Shown here: positions 1 to 11,865 of the stretch, one piece after another | Position numbering within the stretch: the first letter of the stretch is position 1 | Layout of the letters: every line of letters starts with the position of its first letter | NCBI RefSeq assembly: GCF_000699445.3 | Contig: NC_067195.1 | Coordinates: 21,343,287-21,407,286 of the forward strand | From: Schistosoma haematobium | Taxonomy: Eukaryota > Platyhelminthes > Trematoda > Strigeidida > Schistosomatidae | Direction: 5' to 3' | DNA: 64,000 bases | Position numbers and translations under genes: made by a program | The notes under the pieces: model-generated | What the model saw: only the letters and a program-made list of their open reading frames with translations | The model's database searches: none | What the model was told of the DNA's origin: nothing

Positions 1-303
1 CTTATCTAGACGATTTTATTAGTAGATTTTTATTGCTCAGAGAACCAATTCGTTTGCAGTTGTGTTCTCTTGAAAATAAACGTTTAATTTTCAGCTTTGT
101 ATTTGCTTGTTGAATATAGTAGTTCTTAAAGATAGTTGTGAATTGTTCATGGTTTTATTTAAGTCTAGGATAAGTTCCTTTGTTTGGCTAATTGGGCTTT
201 TGTGTAATGTTCATTAACTAATATTGAGGTTTTGCAAAGCAATGATGCTTGTCATTCAAAGGTGGATAATGATATATTAAAATAATTAAATATATTTTTT
301 CAG
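1..303. other. AT-rich noncoding sequence
   Basis: No open frame of note. The stretch ends in a T-rich tract followed by CAG at 301-303, which could be a splice acceptor for the small open frame that follows. Otherwise I see nothing here. Confidence 0.6.
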
Positions 304-372
304 TGTTTCAAGGAAAGTGTGAGCTACGTCAGTCGTGAACTTACTATGAACGTTACATTCACATTCTGTTAG
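304..372 (+). CDS. possible short terminal exon (weak)
   Basis: After a T-rich tract and CAG at 301-303, a 22-codon open frame runs to a TAG at 370-372. It contains the segment SVSYVSRELTMNV. The acceptor context is good and the peptide has a coding-like mix of residues, but the frame is very short, has no recognisable domain, and could occur by chance in AT-rich DNA. If real, it would be the last coding exon of a gene entering from the left on the plus strand. Confidence 0.18.
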   Translation, partial: CFKESVSYVSRELTMNVTFTFC

Positions 373-1127
373 CGTTTCTTTTCTTGTTATGGATCTAATA
401 GATCGTTTAGATTTTCAAAAATATTTTTTATCCTATTAGATGTAGACAAGTTTTTTTTAAAACGGTTTTCAAAAACACATACAACCAAACAAGTTAAATT
501 GAAGTTGATAAAACCTTCAAATATTTCTTAATCAGTTTATTCGAAATACTTAGTCAATATTTATTGATAAAACGGTAAAATACTCCTAGTCCCGACTTCA
601 ATGAACAACTCCCAACTTTTCTAAAAGTCAACTGTTAATGAAACGACTGATTGATGATATTGAAGAAAAGCAAACTTGGCCAATTATTTTTAGGTGTAAA
701 TTACATTTGCAACGCTGCTGAAAGTAACTTAAGAAATATAGCATACTAAGAACACAAGAAACTAACGAGAGAACGTGTCTTTGACCTCAGTTAAAATGAA
801 GAACATTAGCCTAGCAGGAAAAACTAATTTAAATCTTCAAAAATAAGCGATCAACCAATACAAACGGATTTTGTAGACTACAAACTATTCACAGGCTTTA
901 ATAAATGAGACAAATCTGTACAGTATACGTAAATAGTTGGTTATTACACAAACTATTATTATTGGTCCCATACCATTCCACCTTAAAATTACATTTTACG
1001 ACAAAAAGGCATTCTGTCTAGGTGTTTTGTAGTTAAAGCGGTAATTCAATCGATTTTTTTCTCAAATACACATTTACATCCATTGGCCTCTTCTGTCTTC
1101 AAACATGCAGTAGTAGACAAGTTCGAA
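373..1127. other. AT-rich noncoding sequence
   Basis: I see no gene, repeat family or RNA structure here. The right edge is the target site of the RTE insertion. Confidence 0.6.
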
Positions 1128-1139
1128 CATCAAACAATA
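1128..1139. repeat. target site duplication, left copy of RTE-1
   Basis: CATCAAACAATA occurs here and again at 3941-3952, exactly flanking the element. A 12-bp duplication is in the range expected for target-primed reverse transcription by RTE-clade elements. Confidence 0.85.
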
Positions 1140-3940
1140 CTTACTTACATTACTTACTTACGCCTGTTACCCCCAATGGAGCATAGGCCGCAGACCAGCA
1201 TTCTCCAACCCACTATGTCCTGGGCCTTCTTTTCTAGTTCCATCCAATTCTTGTTCATTTTTCTCATATCTATCTCCATTTCTCGGCGTCTGCATCTGCA
1301 TCAGATCCACCCTGTTCATCAATGATGCTGCCCAAATACGTAAAGGTTTTTACATCTTCCAAATCTTCTCCGTCAATTGTGATTGGATTGGTGCATTCTG
1401 TGTTGTATCGGAGAATCCTGCTTTTCCCTTTGTGTATATTGAGACCTACTGCTGCTGAGGCTGCTGCCACACTGTTCGTCTTCTCCTGCATCTGTTGTTG
1501 CGTTTGGGATAGAAGGGCCAGATTGTCTGCGAATTCTAGATCATCCAACTGCATCTTAGATGTCCATTGTATCCCGCGCTTCCCTTCAGACGTTGAAGTC
1601 TTCATGATCCAGTCAATCACCAGGAGAAAGAGAAAGGGTGAGAGTAAGCAACCTTGCCTAACACCGGTCTTCACTTCGAACGACTTTGTCAACTGTCCTC
1701 CATGCACAATTTTGCAGTGTAATCCATCATATGAGTTCTGTATAATATTGACTATCTTCTGGGGCACGCCGTAGTGTCGAAGAAGCTTCTATAGTGTTGT
1801 TCTGTCCACGCTATCAAATGCCTTTTTGTAGTCAATGAAGTTGATATAGAGTGATGAGTTCCATTCAATTGATTGTTCCACAATGATCCGTAGAGTTGCG
1901 ATTTGGTCTGTACACGATCCATTCTTACGGAATCCTGCCAGTTGATCACGAAGTTGGGCGTCTATGCAGTCCTTCATCCTGTTTAACAATATCCTGTTGA
2001 AGACTTTTCCCGGTATTGAGAGAAGAGTGATGCCCCTGTAGTTATCACACTTGCTGAGATCGCCTTTCTTCGGTATTTTGATCAGAAGTCCTTCTTTCCA
2101 GTCTGTTGGTACTTGTTCCTCATCCCAAATCTTATTGAAGAGAATGTGGAGTATCCTCGCAGTTGCCGCTACGTCTGCTTTTAGTGCCTCTGCTGGGATG
2201 TTGTCCGGTCCTGCTGCTTTGCCGCTCTTGATTTGTTTGATGGTCATACTAATCTCTTCAATTGTTGGTGGGCCAACATCAATTGGGAGGTCCGTGGGTG
2301 CTGCTTCGATGTTGGGTGGGTTCTGTGGGGCTGGTCGATTCAAGGGTTCTTTGAAGTGCTCTACTCACCTGTTTCGCTGTTCTTCAATGTTGGCAATTAC
2401 TTTGCCTTTCACTGGTCGTTCTGGTTTACGATAATTTCAAGCGAGCTTCTTTGTTGTATCATACAATTGTTTCATGTTTCCTTCTCTTGCAGCCTTTTCC
2501 GCCATCATTGCTAGATCTTCCACATATTTACGTGTCGGTTCTGATGCTCCTCTTCACTCCCTTGTTTACTTCTGTGTATTCAGCTTGTACCTTGGCTTTT
2601 TCTGCTCTTGTTCGACTGGTATTGATTGCTGCTTTCTTGTTCCTTCTTTCTTGAATCTTATCCAGTGTGTCAACAGTGATCCATTCCTTGTGATGGTGCT
2701 TCTTGTGACCCAGGACCTCATGACATGTTGAAGTGATTGCCTCTTTGATCCCCTTCCAGTTGCTCTCCACAGTAGTTCCTTCTCCATTGAGTAGATCATG
2801 AAAGGCCTGGAACTTGTTGCTGAGGTCTATCTTGAATTTGTTGAGTTTGTCAGTATCCTGATGAAAGGCCGTATTGAACTTTTGTGATATTGTCCGCACC
2901 GTTGTCCAGTGCTTCTTGAGTTTCAATTTCATCTTGGCGACCAGCAAGTGATGATCTGATGCTATATCAGCTCCTCTCTTGGTTCTCACGTCCTCTATAG
3001 TCCTCCTGAACGTTTTGTTGATGTAAATATGGTCGATTTGGTTTTGTGTAGAGTGATCCGGTGAAGTCCATGTGGTTTTGTATATGCGTTTACGTTGGAA
3101 TATGGTGCCGCCTATGACCAGCTTATTGAAGGCACATAGATTTGCAAATCTCTCACCATTTTCGTTCCTTTTTCCCAGTCCGTGTCGTCCCATGATGTCT
3201 TCATATCCAGTGTTGTCCGTTCCAACCTTGGCGTTGAAATCTCCCATCAGAATGGTCAGGTCCTTTGTTGGGCACTTCTCGATGATTGACTGCAGCCTAT
3301 TGTAGAATTGATCTTTAGCATCTTCATTGTAGTTGTTGGTATGCGCATAGCATTGGATGATGTTCATTGAAGTGCCCTCTTTCTTTGTTTTGAACGAGGG
3401 TTTGATGATCCTTAGCCCATAAGATTCCCATCCTATAAGCGCATTTTGCGCTTGTTTGGACAGCATCAATGCAACTCCTTGTGTATGTGGTGCATTTTCT
3501 TCTTCATGGCCGGAGTATAACAGGAGCTCTCCTGAAGTTAGTCGTTGTTGTCCAACTTGTGTCCAATGTTTCACTGATCCCAAGTACCTCTAGGTTGTAT
3601 CTTCTCATTTCTGTAGCAATTTGGAAGGCTCTCCCGGTGTCCCACATTGTACGAACATTCCATATACCTAAATAAATGGTCGCTCTGGTTGTCAGAAGAG
3701 GCATCGGCCTTGTAACTTCCGAAGGAATCCGGCTTTCATCATGAGGCGTCGTATTTCTTCTAAATGAAGACCTTCTGACTCCCAGGGCAGAGTTTAAAAG
3801 GTTTGAATATTTTTTTCTGATTAGCGTTTTTTTGGCGAGTTAGTTTTCTACGGGATGGGGAAGCTAACCCCATGCCCAACCCTCCTCCTTTATCCGGGCT
3901 TGGGACCGGCAGTAGCCCCCGGAGGGACTCCAGGCGAAGT
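1140..3940 (-). mobile_element. RTE-clade (SR2-like) non-LTR retrotransposon, copy RTE-1
   Basis: On the minus strand the element runs from a 5' leader (about 3760-3940), through endonuclease and reverse transcriptase, to a 3' tail of GTAAGTAA repeats at about 1140-1165. The 12-bp repeats at 1128-1139 and 3941-3952 flank it precisely, so both ends of the insertion are present. It is 2.8 kb. The RT thumb region of roughly 420 bp, present in the copies at 44 and 48 kb, is missing at about 1296-1303. Assignment to the RTE clade rests on the single EN-RT polyprotein, motifs such as IPKKGDLSKCDNYRGITLLS, and the short repeat tail. The SR2-like name is from family knowledge. Confidence 0.9.
1270..3704 (-). 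pseudogene. broken endonuclease/reverse transcriptase of RTE-1
   Basis: The minus-strand reading frame is split into at least four pieces. Piece 3504-3704 carries the endonuclease start (WNVRTMWDTG). Piece 2528-3583 continues it after a frameshift, with MGDFNAKVG and SDHHLLVA, the usual catalytic Asp/Asn and SDH signatures of an APE-type endonuclease. Piece 1789-2343 holds the RT fingers and motif A (INFIDYKKAFDS). Piece 1270-1767 holds motif B (VRQGCLLSPFLF) and motif C. Motif C reads FADN instead of FADD, so a catalytic Asp is lost. The frame then crosses a deletion that removes the thumb. It cannot encode an active enzyme. Confidence 0.88.
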
Positions 3941-3952
3941 CATCAAACAATA
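3941..3952. repeat. target site duplication, right copy of RTE-1
   Basis: Second copy of CATCAAACAATA, directly abutting the 5' leader end of the element. Confidence 0.85.
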
Positions 3953-5053
3953 AATGGGATCGAATTAGTTTTTGTGACTTATCAAAAGATTATGGAACAT
4001 CAAACTTTAAAGTTATACTGCTAATCCTTAGTATTGTGGCCATGTTATAACATGGCCTTAACAAGTGCTTCGTGAAGTTTGCGCCAGTGTCACAAATTTA
4101 GAATCTGTCCTTTGTTAATCTCAAGACCTCCCTGCTATTGTGAACTAGCTTGTTTATTCCGTTTCTGAACCTTGTCTAAATGTTATTTAATTTCACCTTA
4201 TTCTTTCAATTTTCAACAATATTTTTTTGTAAGCAATGTAATGACATTAACCAGTTCTTATTGACAATATCCCAATCTTTCCACTTTCACTGATCTCACT
4301 AAAAAGTAACATTTTAAGGATTAGCGTAGACTGAGTTAATAATGAATTGTTATTCTTAAATAACTGACAACTTTGTTTTGCTTTCAATTCACGGAAAATA
4401 TTATTTTCAAGAGGAAGTATACTGATCTCTCGAATAAGTAAATAAGTCGATCGTATTTTCGTTTAGTTTTTATATTTATTTAAATCAGATTTAACTTAAT
4501 CATCATTATTACTATTTTCTGAATTATTAGATGGATTCACTAAATGTCTAATTGAATATTGAACAACACTGCTTTCTTTGTTTTCTCACCTTTAAACATG
4601 TTAGCTTATTCTCTGTCAGTACTCTCTAAAAAAATAAATAATTAATTTACTCATTCCTTGTTTACTATTATTGTACAATGAAACTTGTGTGCCATATTTC
4701 ATTGTAAATGTTACAAATTTTCACATTCAAAAGTATACTAGCCTAAGTGTATGCGTACATTTTCAATGGTTGTACATCTTATTGTGTATATTGGCCATAT
4801 ATATTGTTAATAAACATCGCAAGTCTAACTAACCAATCATTGTTGCCGGTAGTTGAGACGATTATGACTGGTTGAGAAACGTGACTGACGTGATAAAATA
4901 AAATACACTAGTACAAACGAGAATTGCATTCAATGAGCGAATGTTTACTTTTCAATTCATTTACAATTAAGAAGTTGATTTAATTTTATATTTTGTGCTT
5001 ATCGTTTTCATATTATTTAAAATGCCAATTTTATATGCTTCACATTATAACAG
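3953..5053. other. AT-rich sequence, probable intron
   Basis: No open frame or repeat recognised. If the following open frame is a terminal exon, this is the intron before it. The last bases (T-rich stretch, then ATAACAG at 5047-5053) give a moderate acceptor. Confidence 0.5.
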
Positions 5054-6464
5054 CACAACGTCATCAACTACAAATTGTATGAAAAATATTGATCAGTTGA
5101 ACTACATGAAATCACCTGATATGTCGACATGTATAAATAATAACAACAGACATTTGAATCCTAAGGATTTATATCCTATTCCACCACTGTGTGTACCTCC
5201 TTCTGGAAATTACTGCTGTTCTCATACACCACCTACTCCAGTTAGACGACCATGGTTAGGCGATAACTCAGAACAAATAGCCACTGGAAGAAGTCGATCT
5301 GGAGGACAAAAACGTTCAGTTTATGTAAATGCATCAATATATCCAATTCCTGAGATGATACGTAATAATGACAGTAGTGGAAATAATTTTGGTGGTTATG
5401 TAAGAGATCGACAAAATTCTGCTGACACTGTTACCACATCCACAAGTTCGAATCCCGTAAATGCATCCACAACAGAAATTATCACTACTGTTAGTACTCA
5501 TAACAATGACAAAACTATGCAAAGTAATGCATCTAGTGTACCAATCCCCTATTGGACACATTTATTACCGTATCGCACATCAACTGTACCTCAAAATTTA
5601 TCTGGTCGCTTGAGAAAATCAGAAACACTTCCAAATGATTGGATAAATCATGAGTCGAATAAAATTATAGATCACGCAATTCATTCTATACCAAAGTCTA
5701 CATCATATCAACTGAATACATTGAATCAAAATCATAACTCACAATGTTTAAATCATTCTGATGAGTGTAAATCACGCTCATATGTTAATTATACTCCTAA
5801 TCATAATTTTATAGATAATACTAAAAACATCAATCGTAGAGAAGCTAAATCACCACCTCCAAGACCTCCAATGAGAACTAGTTCACATGCTGCACCACGC
5901 CAGAATATTGTCTCATCATCAGTATCTCCATATTGCCATCATCATCATTGTCAGAGACATTTTGCTTTAGGATTACTAGATAAATCTACTAAAGCCAACA
6001 GAGATGAAAAATACAGTAATACTAATAATATACCGGCGGAAAATTCGAATGACAAGAGTATCAGTGAAAGTCCTATACTTTGTCGATACTCACAACTTTA
6101 TTCTTTGAAAACCGAAGCTAAAAACAGTAACAATAATAGTAGTAATAATAATAACAATAATAATAATAATGGCAATGATAATAATAATCCCATTAATTAT
6201 AATTCTTATTCTCAATATACAGCAATAAACAACATGACTAGTTCTGCTATTCATGCTTCAAATAATAAAACAAATACCCCATCTCTTCATCCTCATCGGT
6301 ATGTTCACTATGAACAACATCAACAACAACAGTCTTCTACTCATCGTCATCATCAACACCATCCTCTTCCTGCCCAATATCAACAATGTCAATCGAATCC
6401 TTCAAATCATCAAAGTAATTATAAACAATTAGTTGACTTTGATATGAAAAACATAAGGAAGTAA
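5054..6464 (+). CDS. probable last coding exon of an unidentified gene; Asn/Ser/His/Gln-rich low-complexity tail
   Basis: A 1.47 kb open frame (open from 4995, stop at 6462-6464) is far longer than chance predicts at this base composition. A plausible acceptor, ATAACAG, ends at 5053, so the upstream Met codons are probably intronic. The encoded tail of about 470 residues is disordered. It has an early Pro/Cys segment (DLYPIPPLCVPPSGNYCCSH), Ser/Thr-rich stretches, a proline motif KSPPPRPPMR suited to SH3 binding, His clusters (CHHHHCQRHF), a poly-Asn run coded by AAT/AAC repeats at about 6120-6190, and Gln/His runs near the end. There is no membrane segment or catalytic domain. It could be the cytoplasmic tail of a receptor or the disordered end of a scaffold or regulatory protein. 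I do not recognise the gene. Confidence 0.7.
6120..6190 (+). repeat. AAT/AAC trinucleotide repeat inside coding exon
   Basis: An imperfect (AAY)n run encodes a poly-Asn tract broken by Ser, Gly and Asp. It is likely to vary in length between individuals while staying in frame. Confidence 0.75.
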
Positions 6465-8402
6465 TCAAGTCCAATCATTGTGGTTGAGACCGAATGAATT
6501 TATTAGCTTTGAGTCCAAGTCTTAGGTTTGCTTAGTTCACCATGAATTTGTTTTTTAAATCATATTTTTTCAATGACAAATTTACCACCATTAAAAAACA
6601 ACCGAGGATTTATATTAAACCATCTTAATACAAAAACATACTCTTTAACAGACCGGTTAATTTCAAACTGAATTGTTCCTTCTCTTACACTTTTCTTTAT
6701 CTTTTATTTCTTCGTGGTTAAATTTTGTTACTGGTAACAATTTTCAATCGATCTAAATAACGAAGAACAAAGGTCAACTCAACTGTTTATAGTAACATTT
6801 TTCATTTAAACAACAGTTATATGGATAGTGAAAATAGAATAATAATTGTTACAGTGACTTTATTCGGTTATTTTTGATCATTGGTTTTTTTTCTAAAGTG
6901 ATTTGTTTCATGTTTATTTTTCTTTATCGATGTATTTCTTCATCTACTCATCCACTCCTAGGTACTTGTTTTTTTTATGAAACGACTTTTTCTTCCAAAT
7001 AGAATCCTTAATCTGTCTGTATCTTATTCTATGTATATTTTGTAAATTGGATACAGTTTGAATACTACTATTACCTATATTACTATTTCACATTATGACT
7101 AGTAATATCGTTGTTATCATCGTTAGTTTCTATTATAGTATGATTTGTTTCTGATTCACTAAGGCTGTGCAATTATCCTCATTTTGTTTATCAATAGCAT
7201 TCTCTCATAGGATGCATAGACACATAGTTCACATGGATCGACAATACTTCACATCCAGGTTGTTTTTGAATGTTTTCTGTTTGTCTTTTCTTTATCGTTC
7301 TTTGTCCTTTCTTGATTTTTTTTCTAATTCAGTTCGCTTTTATTTTTTATTGTTATTGTTACAATTACTTAGTATCGTATATTGTTTTCAACGGATTTTT
7401 TTAGAAAAAAATTATTTTGTAATATGCATGTATCCATGTTCGTGTATACCTGTCAACATGTGAATGTTGAAAATAGTGATGGAGTTTATTGTGGCCCCAT
7501 TTTATTGATATTCACTGTTTTAATATCACGACACATTATATATTAAACTGTATAATCATGACTTTACTTATCGGCTTCGTATTTTCTTTTTGTTTAAAAA
7601 AGTTTGATAAAACTGAATATCCCGTCACTACAACCTATTGAACCTAGAACTTTCCCTTTGAGGTTAACAAGATAAAGGATGTGTAGACACTTAGAAAATT
7701 CGAAATGCAGTTAACTTTCCATTTATTTTCGTCTGAATAATACTGGATCCGGAACAATAACGATTATATATCAGGACTTTTGTCTAAATTCGAACAAATG
7801 GTTCCACACTAGTTGGTCGCTAAGTTAATGTAATATATTAAGGAGGATGACTTGTTTAGTATACAGCTAACAGGTGAACCATGTATTTATATTCGATAAT
7901 TCCGATGTCTGATTATATTTCCTTAAAAATCTTTGAATCGTACTGACTAACGAAATGTTGGATTTATTTAAAACCCAATCGTAGAGACTTCTGCAAATAT
8001 GTATTAATAATAATTAAAAAAGTGATGAGGATTACTTGTTTGTTCATTGAGTAAATAGAATAGTTTGTTCGTGTCCAAGTTTCCATAAGTGATATTCCAT
8101 TGATCGTTTTAATAAATAGAGGTTAATGGTAGAATAGTTCAAGAAATAAAAATGCACATGTTCATACTCTACGATTATAAACACTACACCTGTAGTTCTA
8201 AATACTACAGGTATGAATTCATTTAGAACATGTATAAACTCATTATCTATTAGTTGTAAATCAATAAATCAGTTGAGTGAGTCCTATCTTCATAAATTCT
8301 ACATTTGAAAACAACAAATTGTTTTCAAATGTATAAGACCAGCAAAAGCACAACATTTAAGTTCCTTTGAACAACAAATATTTATGTATTGAAATTGTGA
8401 AC
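6465..8402. other. 3' untranslated region and AT-rich intergenic sequence
   Basis: The first part should be the 3' UTR of the preceding exon. I found no clear AATAAA signal at a convincing distance. The open frames here are short, T-rich and without features. Confidence 0.5.
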
Positions 8403-8525
8403 CGATCTATGTTAGATCACCACTGGACAACTGTCTCGTCCCAGTATGGGACTCCTCAGTGGTGTGCCATCCAGTGCTTTCAGGTTTTTACTAGTGGTCT
8501 GACGCAGATGAATTCATAATTTCAA
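8403..8525 (-). repeat. SINE family A fragment with degenerate hammerhead, fold-back form
   Basis: Read on the minus strand, the unit begins with an inverted piece of its own 3' tail (8465-8520), then runs through a hammerhead-like block (about 8417-8463) with CTGAGGAG and a stem II of GTCC/GGAC type. The GAAA box reads GAGA, and the first stem has lost three bases relative to other copies. The tRNA-like head is absent. Function is probably lost. Confidence 0.6.
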
Positions 8526-8661
8526 TGAAATTAGACAATTTACACAACCCGTATACTGAAAGTATTTATGGAAATGGAGAATAACTAAGAACACCGAAAG
8601 GAAGCTGAATTAAGATTGACGTCATATCAGCTACTGACCAGTTGTTGAATTAAAATCTGTT

Positions 8662-8999
8662 CATCTATCCATACAAACGTAGGATCCACCTAGTGGAGTT
8701 TGAAAAACCTGATTCCAAACTGATGGTGCACACGGGTTCCAGTATCCTGAGGGAACAAATGGCGTATGGACCAATTATTGGTCACTGGCTACCATGGGAC
8801 TGTATCTCCTAACGTTTCTCCATGGCCTTGTGGATTAGATCTTTAGGTCAAAGTCTCCGGGTTTGGCCCCCTAAGGAAACCACCTGCTTCGGTCTGGGCA
8901 GTATCACAGCCGACACACAAATCAGGTGACTTGTTTGGCGCATATGTATTCGGTGCCGCTGTATACCAATATTTATGTGTTCAAATAAATAAATAAATA
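8662..8999 (+). mobile_element. 5'-truncated non-LTR retrotransposon, 3' end only
   Basis: This block of about 340 bp is markedly richer in GC than its surroundings and ends in an (AAAT)n tail at about 8982-8999, the form expected of a LINE 3' end. It has no long open frame, so it is probably 3' UTR. It differs from the RTE tail (GTAA repeats) and the CR1-like tail (AAT repeats) in this window, so it is a third LINE family. The left boundary is approximate. Confidence 0.6.
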
Positions 9000-9490
9000 C
9001 TCTTAAAAAAAACAGTGTTATATATATACATACCTAACCATATTGCTTTAAATAAACCAATGTTTTCTGAAATATTGGTTACTTGAAGTACTTTGGAATT
9101 AATCTTTTCAGACAATATAAAATACCTCCATTTGTATAGTCTATAACATCATTTATTTCTTCCAACAATGATTCTGCATTATGTTTAAGGTCTCTTCACG
9201 AGTAAATCAAAATTAGGAACATACAACTACCCAGTTCATTATTATATTCATCAGTTCTCTGGTTGATTTCAGTTCATGATAAAAAGTATTTGAAAACTAA
9301 ATTATTACTAACAGATCTACTTTTAAAGCTCATCTGTCATCTATCTCATAAAAATTTTCAGCTTTGTCAAATTCACCATATTTGTAAACCATTTCACAAG
9401 TTTCTCTAAATAAAAAAAATCTGGCTTCAAGAGGTATATCCTGGAGTTCAAATGAGAAGCATTGACCAGTTGAGTTCAACCGGGTCTGTT
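9000..9490. other. AT-rich intergenic sequence
   Basis: Nothing recognised. Confidence 0.5.
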
Positions 9491-9714
9491 ATGAGATAGT
9501 AACTCACTGAAGACAATGGTAGACGTTTCGCTCAGTGCTCGCGCCCGAGACTGATAGGTCCTGGGTTCGACTCCCAAGAGGCGGGGTCGTGGATGCGCAC
9601 TTCGGAGGGTTCCCACAATAGGACGAAACGGTCGTCCAGTGCTTCCAGGTTTTCCATGGTGGTCTAGCTTCAAATGATTCATGATCTCAACTATTGAAAA
9701 AAAATCTGTTAGAA
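9491..9714 (+). repeat. SINE family A, near full length, tRNA-derived
   Basis: The head is tRNA-like, with a good pol III B box (GGGTTCGACTCCC near 9563) and a weaker A box region around 9515-9535. The middle (9597-9643) is a hammerhead-derived block: stem halves GCACT and CAGTGC, stem II loop CCCACAATAGG, and an intact GACGAAAC. The CTGAnGA core is damaged, reading TCGGAGG. The tail, GGTGGTCTAGCTTCAAATG, matches the other copies. A non-autonomous element of this kind would need a LINE for mobility; which one is unknown. Confidence 0.75.
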
Positions 9715-10033
9715 TTAAAAGTTCATTTATTTATCATCCAGTCAAATAAACTACTATATTCAGAAATGTACGTGAACAATTAGATTGACGATTCTTCATG
9801 ACTTTGATATTGATTATTTTGCAAAAATACTGATAAGTAAATAACATTATTCTTGAGTTGAGTTATTTTATTTTCTCCACAAACTACATATATATTTTTG
9901 ACAGTTATGTTTAAATGTTACATGGCTGATTTACAGAAAATAAACTGATGCATATAAGGTAATAGTTAATACTTTAGGTCAATAAAATCTGAAAATTACG
10001 GACTAATAAAGTTATCAGTATGGGGTTCTGGAG
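9715..10033. other. AT-rich intergenic sequence
   Basis: Nothing recognised. Confidence 0.5.
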
Positions 10034-10265
10034 ATTAAGTTTTTGTTTGAGATCATGAAGTGATTGATGTTAGACCATCATTGGAAACCTAGAAACACTG
10101 GACGGTCGTTTCGACCTATTATGAGACTACTCATCAGTGCTAATCCATGACCTCGCTTGCAGGATGTGCACAGCTTAGTCTCACAATAGAACGAAAAAGC
10201 CGTCCGGTAATTCTAGGCTTTCAATGATGGTGTAACGTCAATCGATTGATGATCTCAATCAAAAA
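10034..10265. repeat. inverted pair of SINE family A 3' halves (fold-back)
   Basis: The left half (10034-10150) is a minus-strand hammerhead-plus-tail segment. The right half (10155-10262) is the same segment on the plus strand. Both lack the tRNA-like head and meet at a short junction, so a transcript could form a long hairpin. The minus-strand hammerhead block has a first stem GCACTG/CAGTGT, stem II and GAAAC, but its core reads ATGAGTA instead of CTGAnGA. The plus-strand block is more decayed. Confidence 0.7.
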
Positions 10266-11763
10266 CAAATAAAGTTGTCAGATTATTTCTTAAATCAGTT
10301 TTGACTGTTTTGTTTTAGTGAGGTTACTGTTTGTTCCTATAATGGCCAGGAAAATTTTTAACAACGTAAGAATAAGATCACTTAAAAATATGAGATACCA
10401 AATGAAGGAAACAAATTTGCTCCAGTGCTTACTTAATTTACAATCTTGTTTATTGTTGAAATAAAAGACAGCTTGCTGATATAATGATTTTTGTTTCTCA
10501 TTATGTTCTCTTATACTAAATAGTTAATTTTCAATTATGCTTCATCCAGTAATATCAATGGTTAAACCATTAATAATTAGAGTTTTATCTCATATTTAAT
10601 TAAGACTAATCAACCATGTAAACCCAAGATCTAGACGTTCTCGGTCTCATTCTTTGCAAACATAAAGAACCGTATTACTGATAACCTTTAAAATTCCAAT
10701 GAAATTGTGTTTTCAATGGTCTTTTAGTTCTCAATGAGAAACATTTTTAATAACTAATGTTTTCTGAGTAGTTTTTTTCCATAACTTACATCTCAAATAA
10801 ATTATCTCTTTCATGGAAAGTATGTTTCTAATAAATCCCTTTTATTAAATCCGATTTACTTATCTCTGTTTTTACTGTCTAGAGAGGTACACTATTTTCT
10901 ACAATAATAACAATAGTTATACTAATCAGACAATTACTAGTTGGAATTTATGACTTTTATCAACTCAAATAAAACAATAACAACAACAACAAAAAGCATT
11001 AATGGAATGATACAGAAGAAGTATTTCTGTCTTTTAAAAGTTCAACAAAATTTTAGAGAAAATAAATACAAGTAGGAAATATTTTAAGGTTAGTCACCAT
11101 TGACTATGTTAGTCAATCATAAAGAGTATGGTATTTTTCCTGTTTATTTAGTTAAATTTATATTAAACAATGAAGAATAATTTCCTCTTTTTTTTCTTTA
11201 CTCTTTTCAAAGACAAAAGTTAAGGGTTGAAAAAAAATCTGTTTCTCTTTTTTGTTCTGTTAACAAACTAAATTTACATAAAATGAATCATTTTCATCTA
11301 TACCTTGTATATAACTGTATATATAAACATCAGTTGTGGAATGCGAATTATTGTAATACGTCAGACTTCATTTACTTTTGAAGTATCAGTATACCTATTT
11401 GGCTGAACTAACATTCTACATGGTTAATTTGACAGTTGACTGACCCTGACTCACTAAATAATTGTCAAAAAACGACATCAAAAAAACAAACACAGCAAAT
11501 AAGCAAAAAAGCGAAATGCTTAGCATGCACCATACGATTTCTTTATTTCAATTTCACAAATCATTGTCTGGAGTTAAGCTAAGTAAGGTTTGGTGCAAAA
11601 AGTGTAACAATTCATAATAATATGGTAAATAATAATCAGTGAGAAACGATTTTATTGAGATGGAACAAAGTTAATAAAAAGATATTATAGTTCATAAATT
11701 TGTATTTTTATTTCATTCACTGCTATTTATTTTGTTCTGTCCATTTTAATTTCTTGTTTATAG
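10266..11763. other. AT-rich sequence, possibly intronic
   Basis: No repeat family or coding segment recognised. It ends in a T-rich tract and TAG that precede the candidate exon. Confidence 0.45.
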
Positions 11764-11865
11764 TTTAACACTGTAGATGAGCTCATTAAGCGAGGAAAGA
11801 AAATATCAAGAAACTTGACAACACTAGGTTTATCAATATTAGAAAACCATTTTCAAATGCTCATG
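11764..11865 (+). CDS. candidate internal exon, 34 codons, unidentified
   Basis: A pyrimidine-rich tract and TTTATAG end at 11763, and ATG|GTTAGT gives a donor at 11866. The 102 bases between are open in one frame and keep phase on both sides. The peptide (including VDELIKRGKKISRNL and TTLGLSILENHF) is amphipathic and charged, unlike the translations of the surrounding AT-rich DNA. Codon and residue content look like a real protein. I do not recognise the family. Neighbouring exons were not found, so the gene would have long introns, which is normal in schistosomes. Confidence 0.45.

Noticed and set aside
1322..2434. Plus-strand frames over RTE-1 (and their counterparts at 41.7-42.1, 43.6-45.4 and 47.4-48.7 kb)
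   Set aside because: They are antisense to the RT and endonuclease reading frames, which carry recognisable motifs; the opposite frames have none.
11764..11865. Assignment of the candidate exon to the SNARE family
   Set aside because: The resemblance to a SNARE heptad pattern (DELI..GK.I..NL) is too loose to name a protein.
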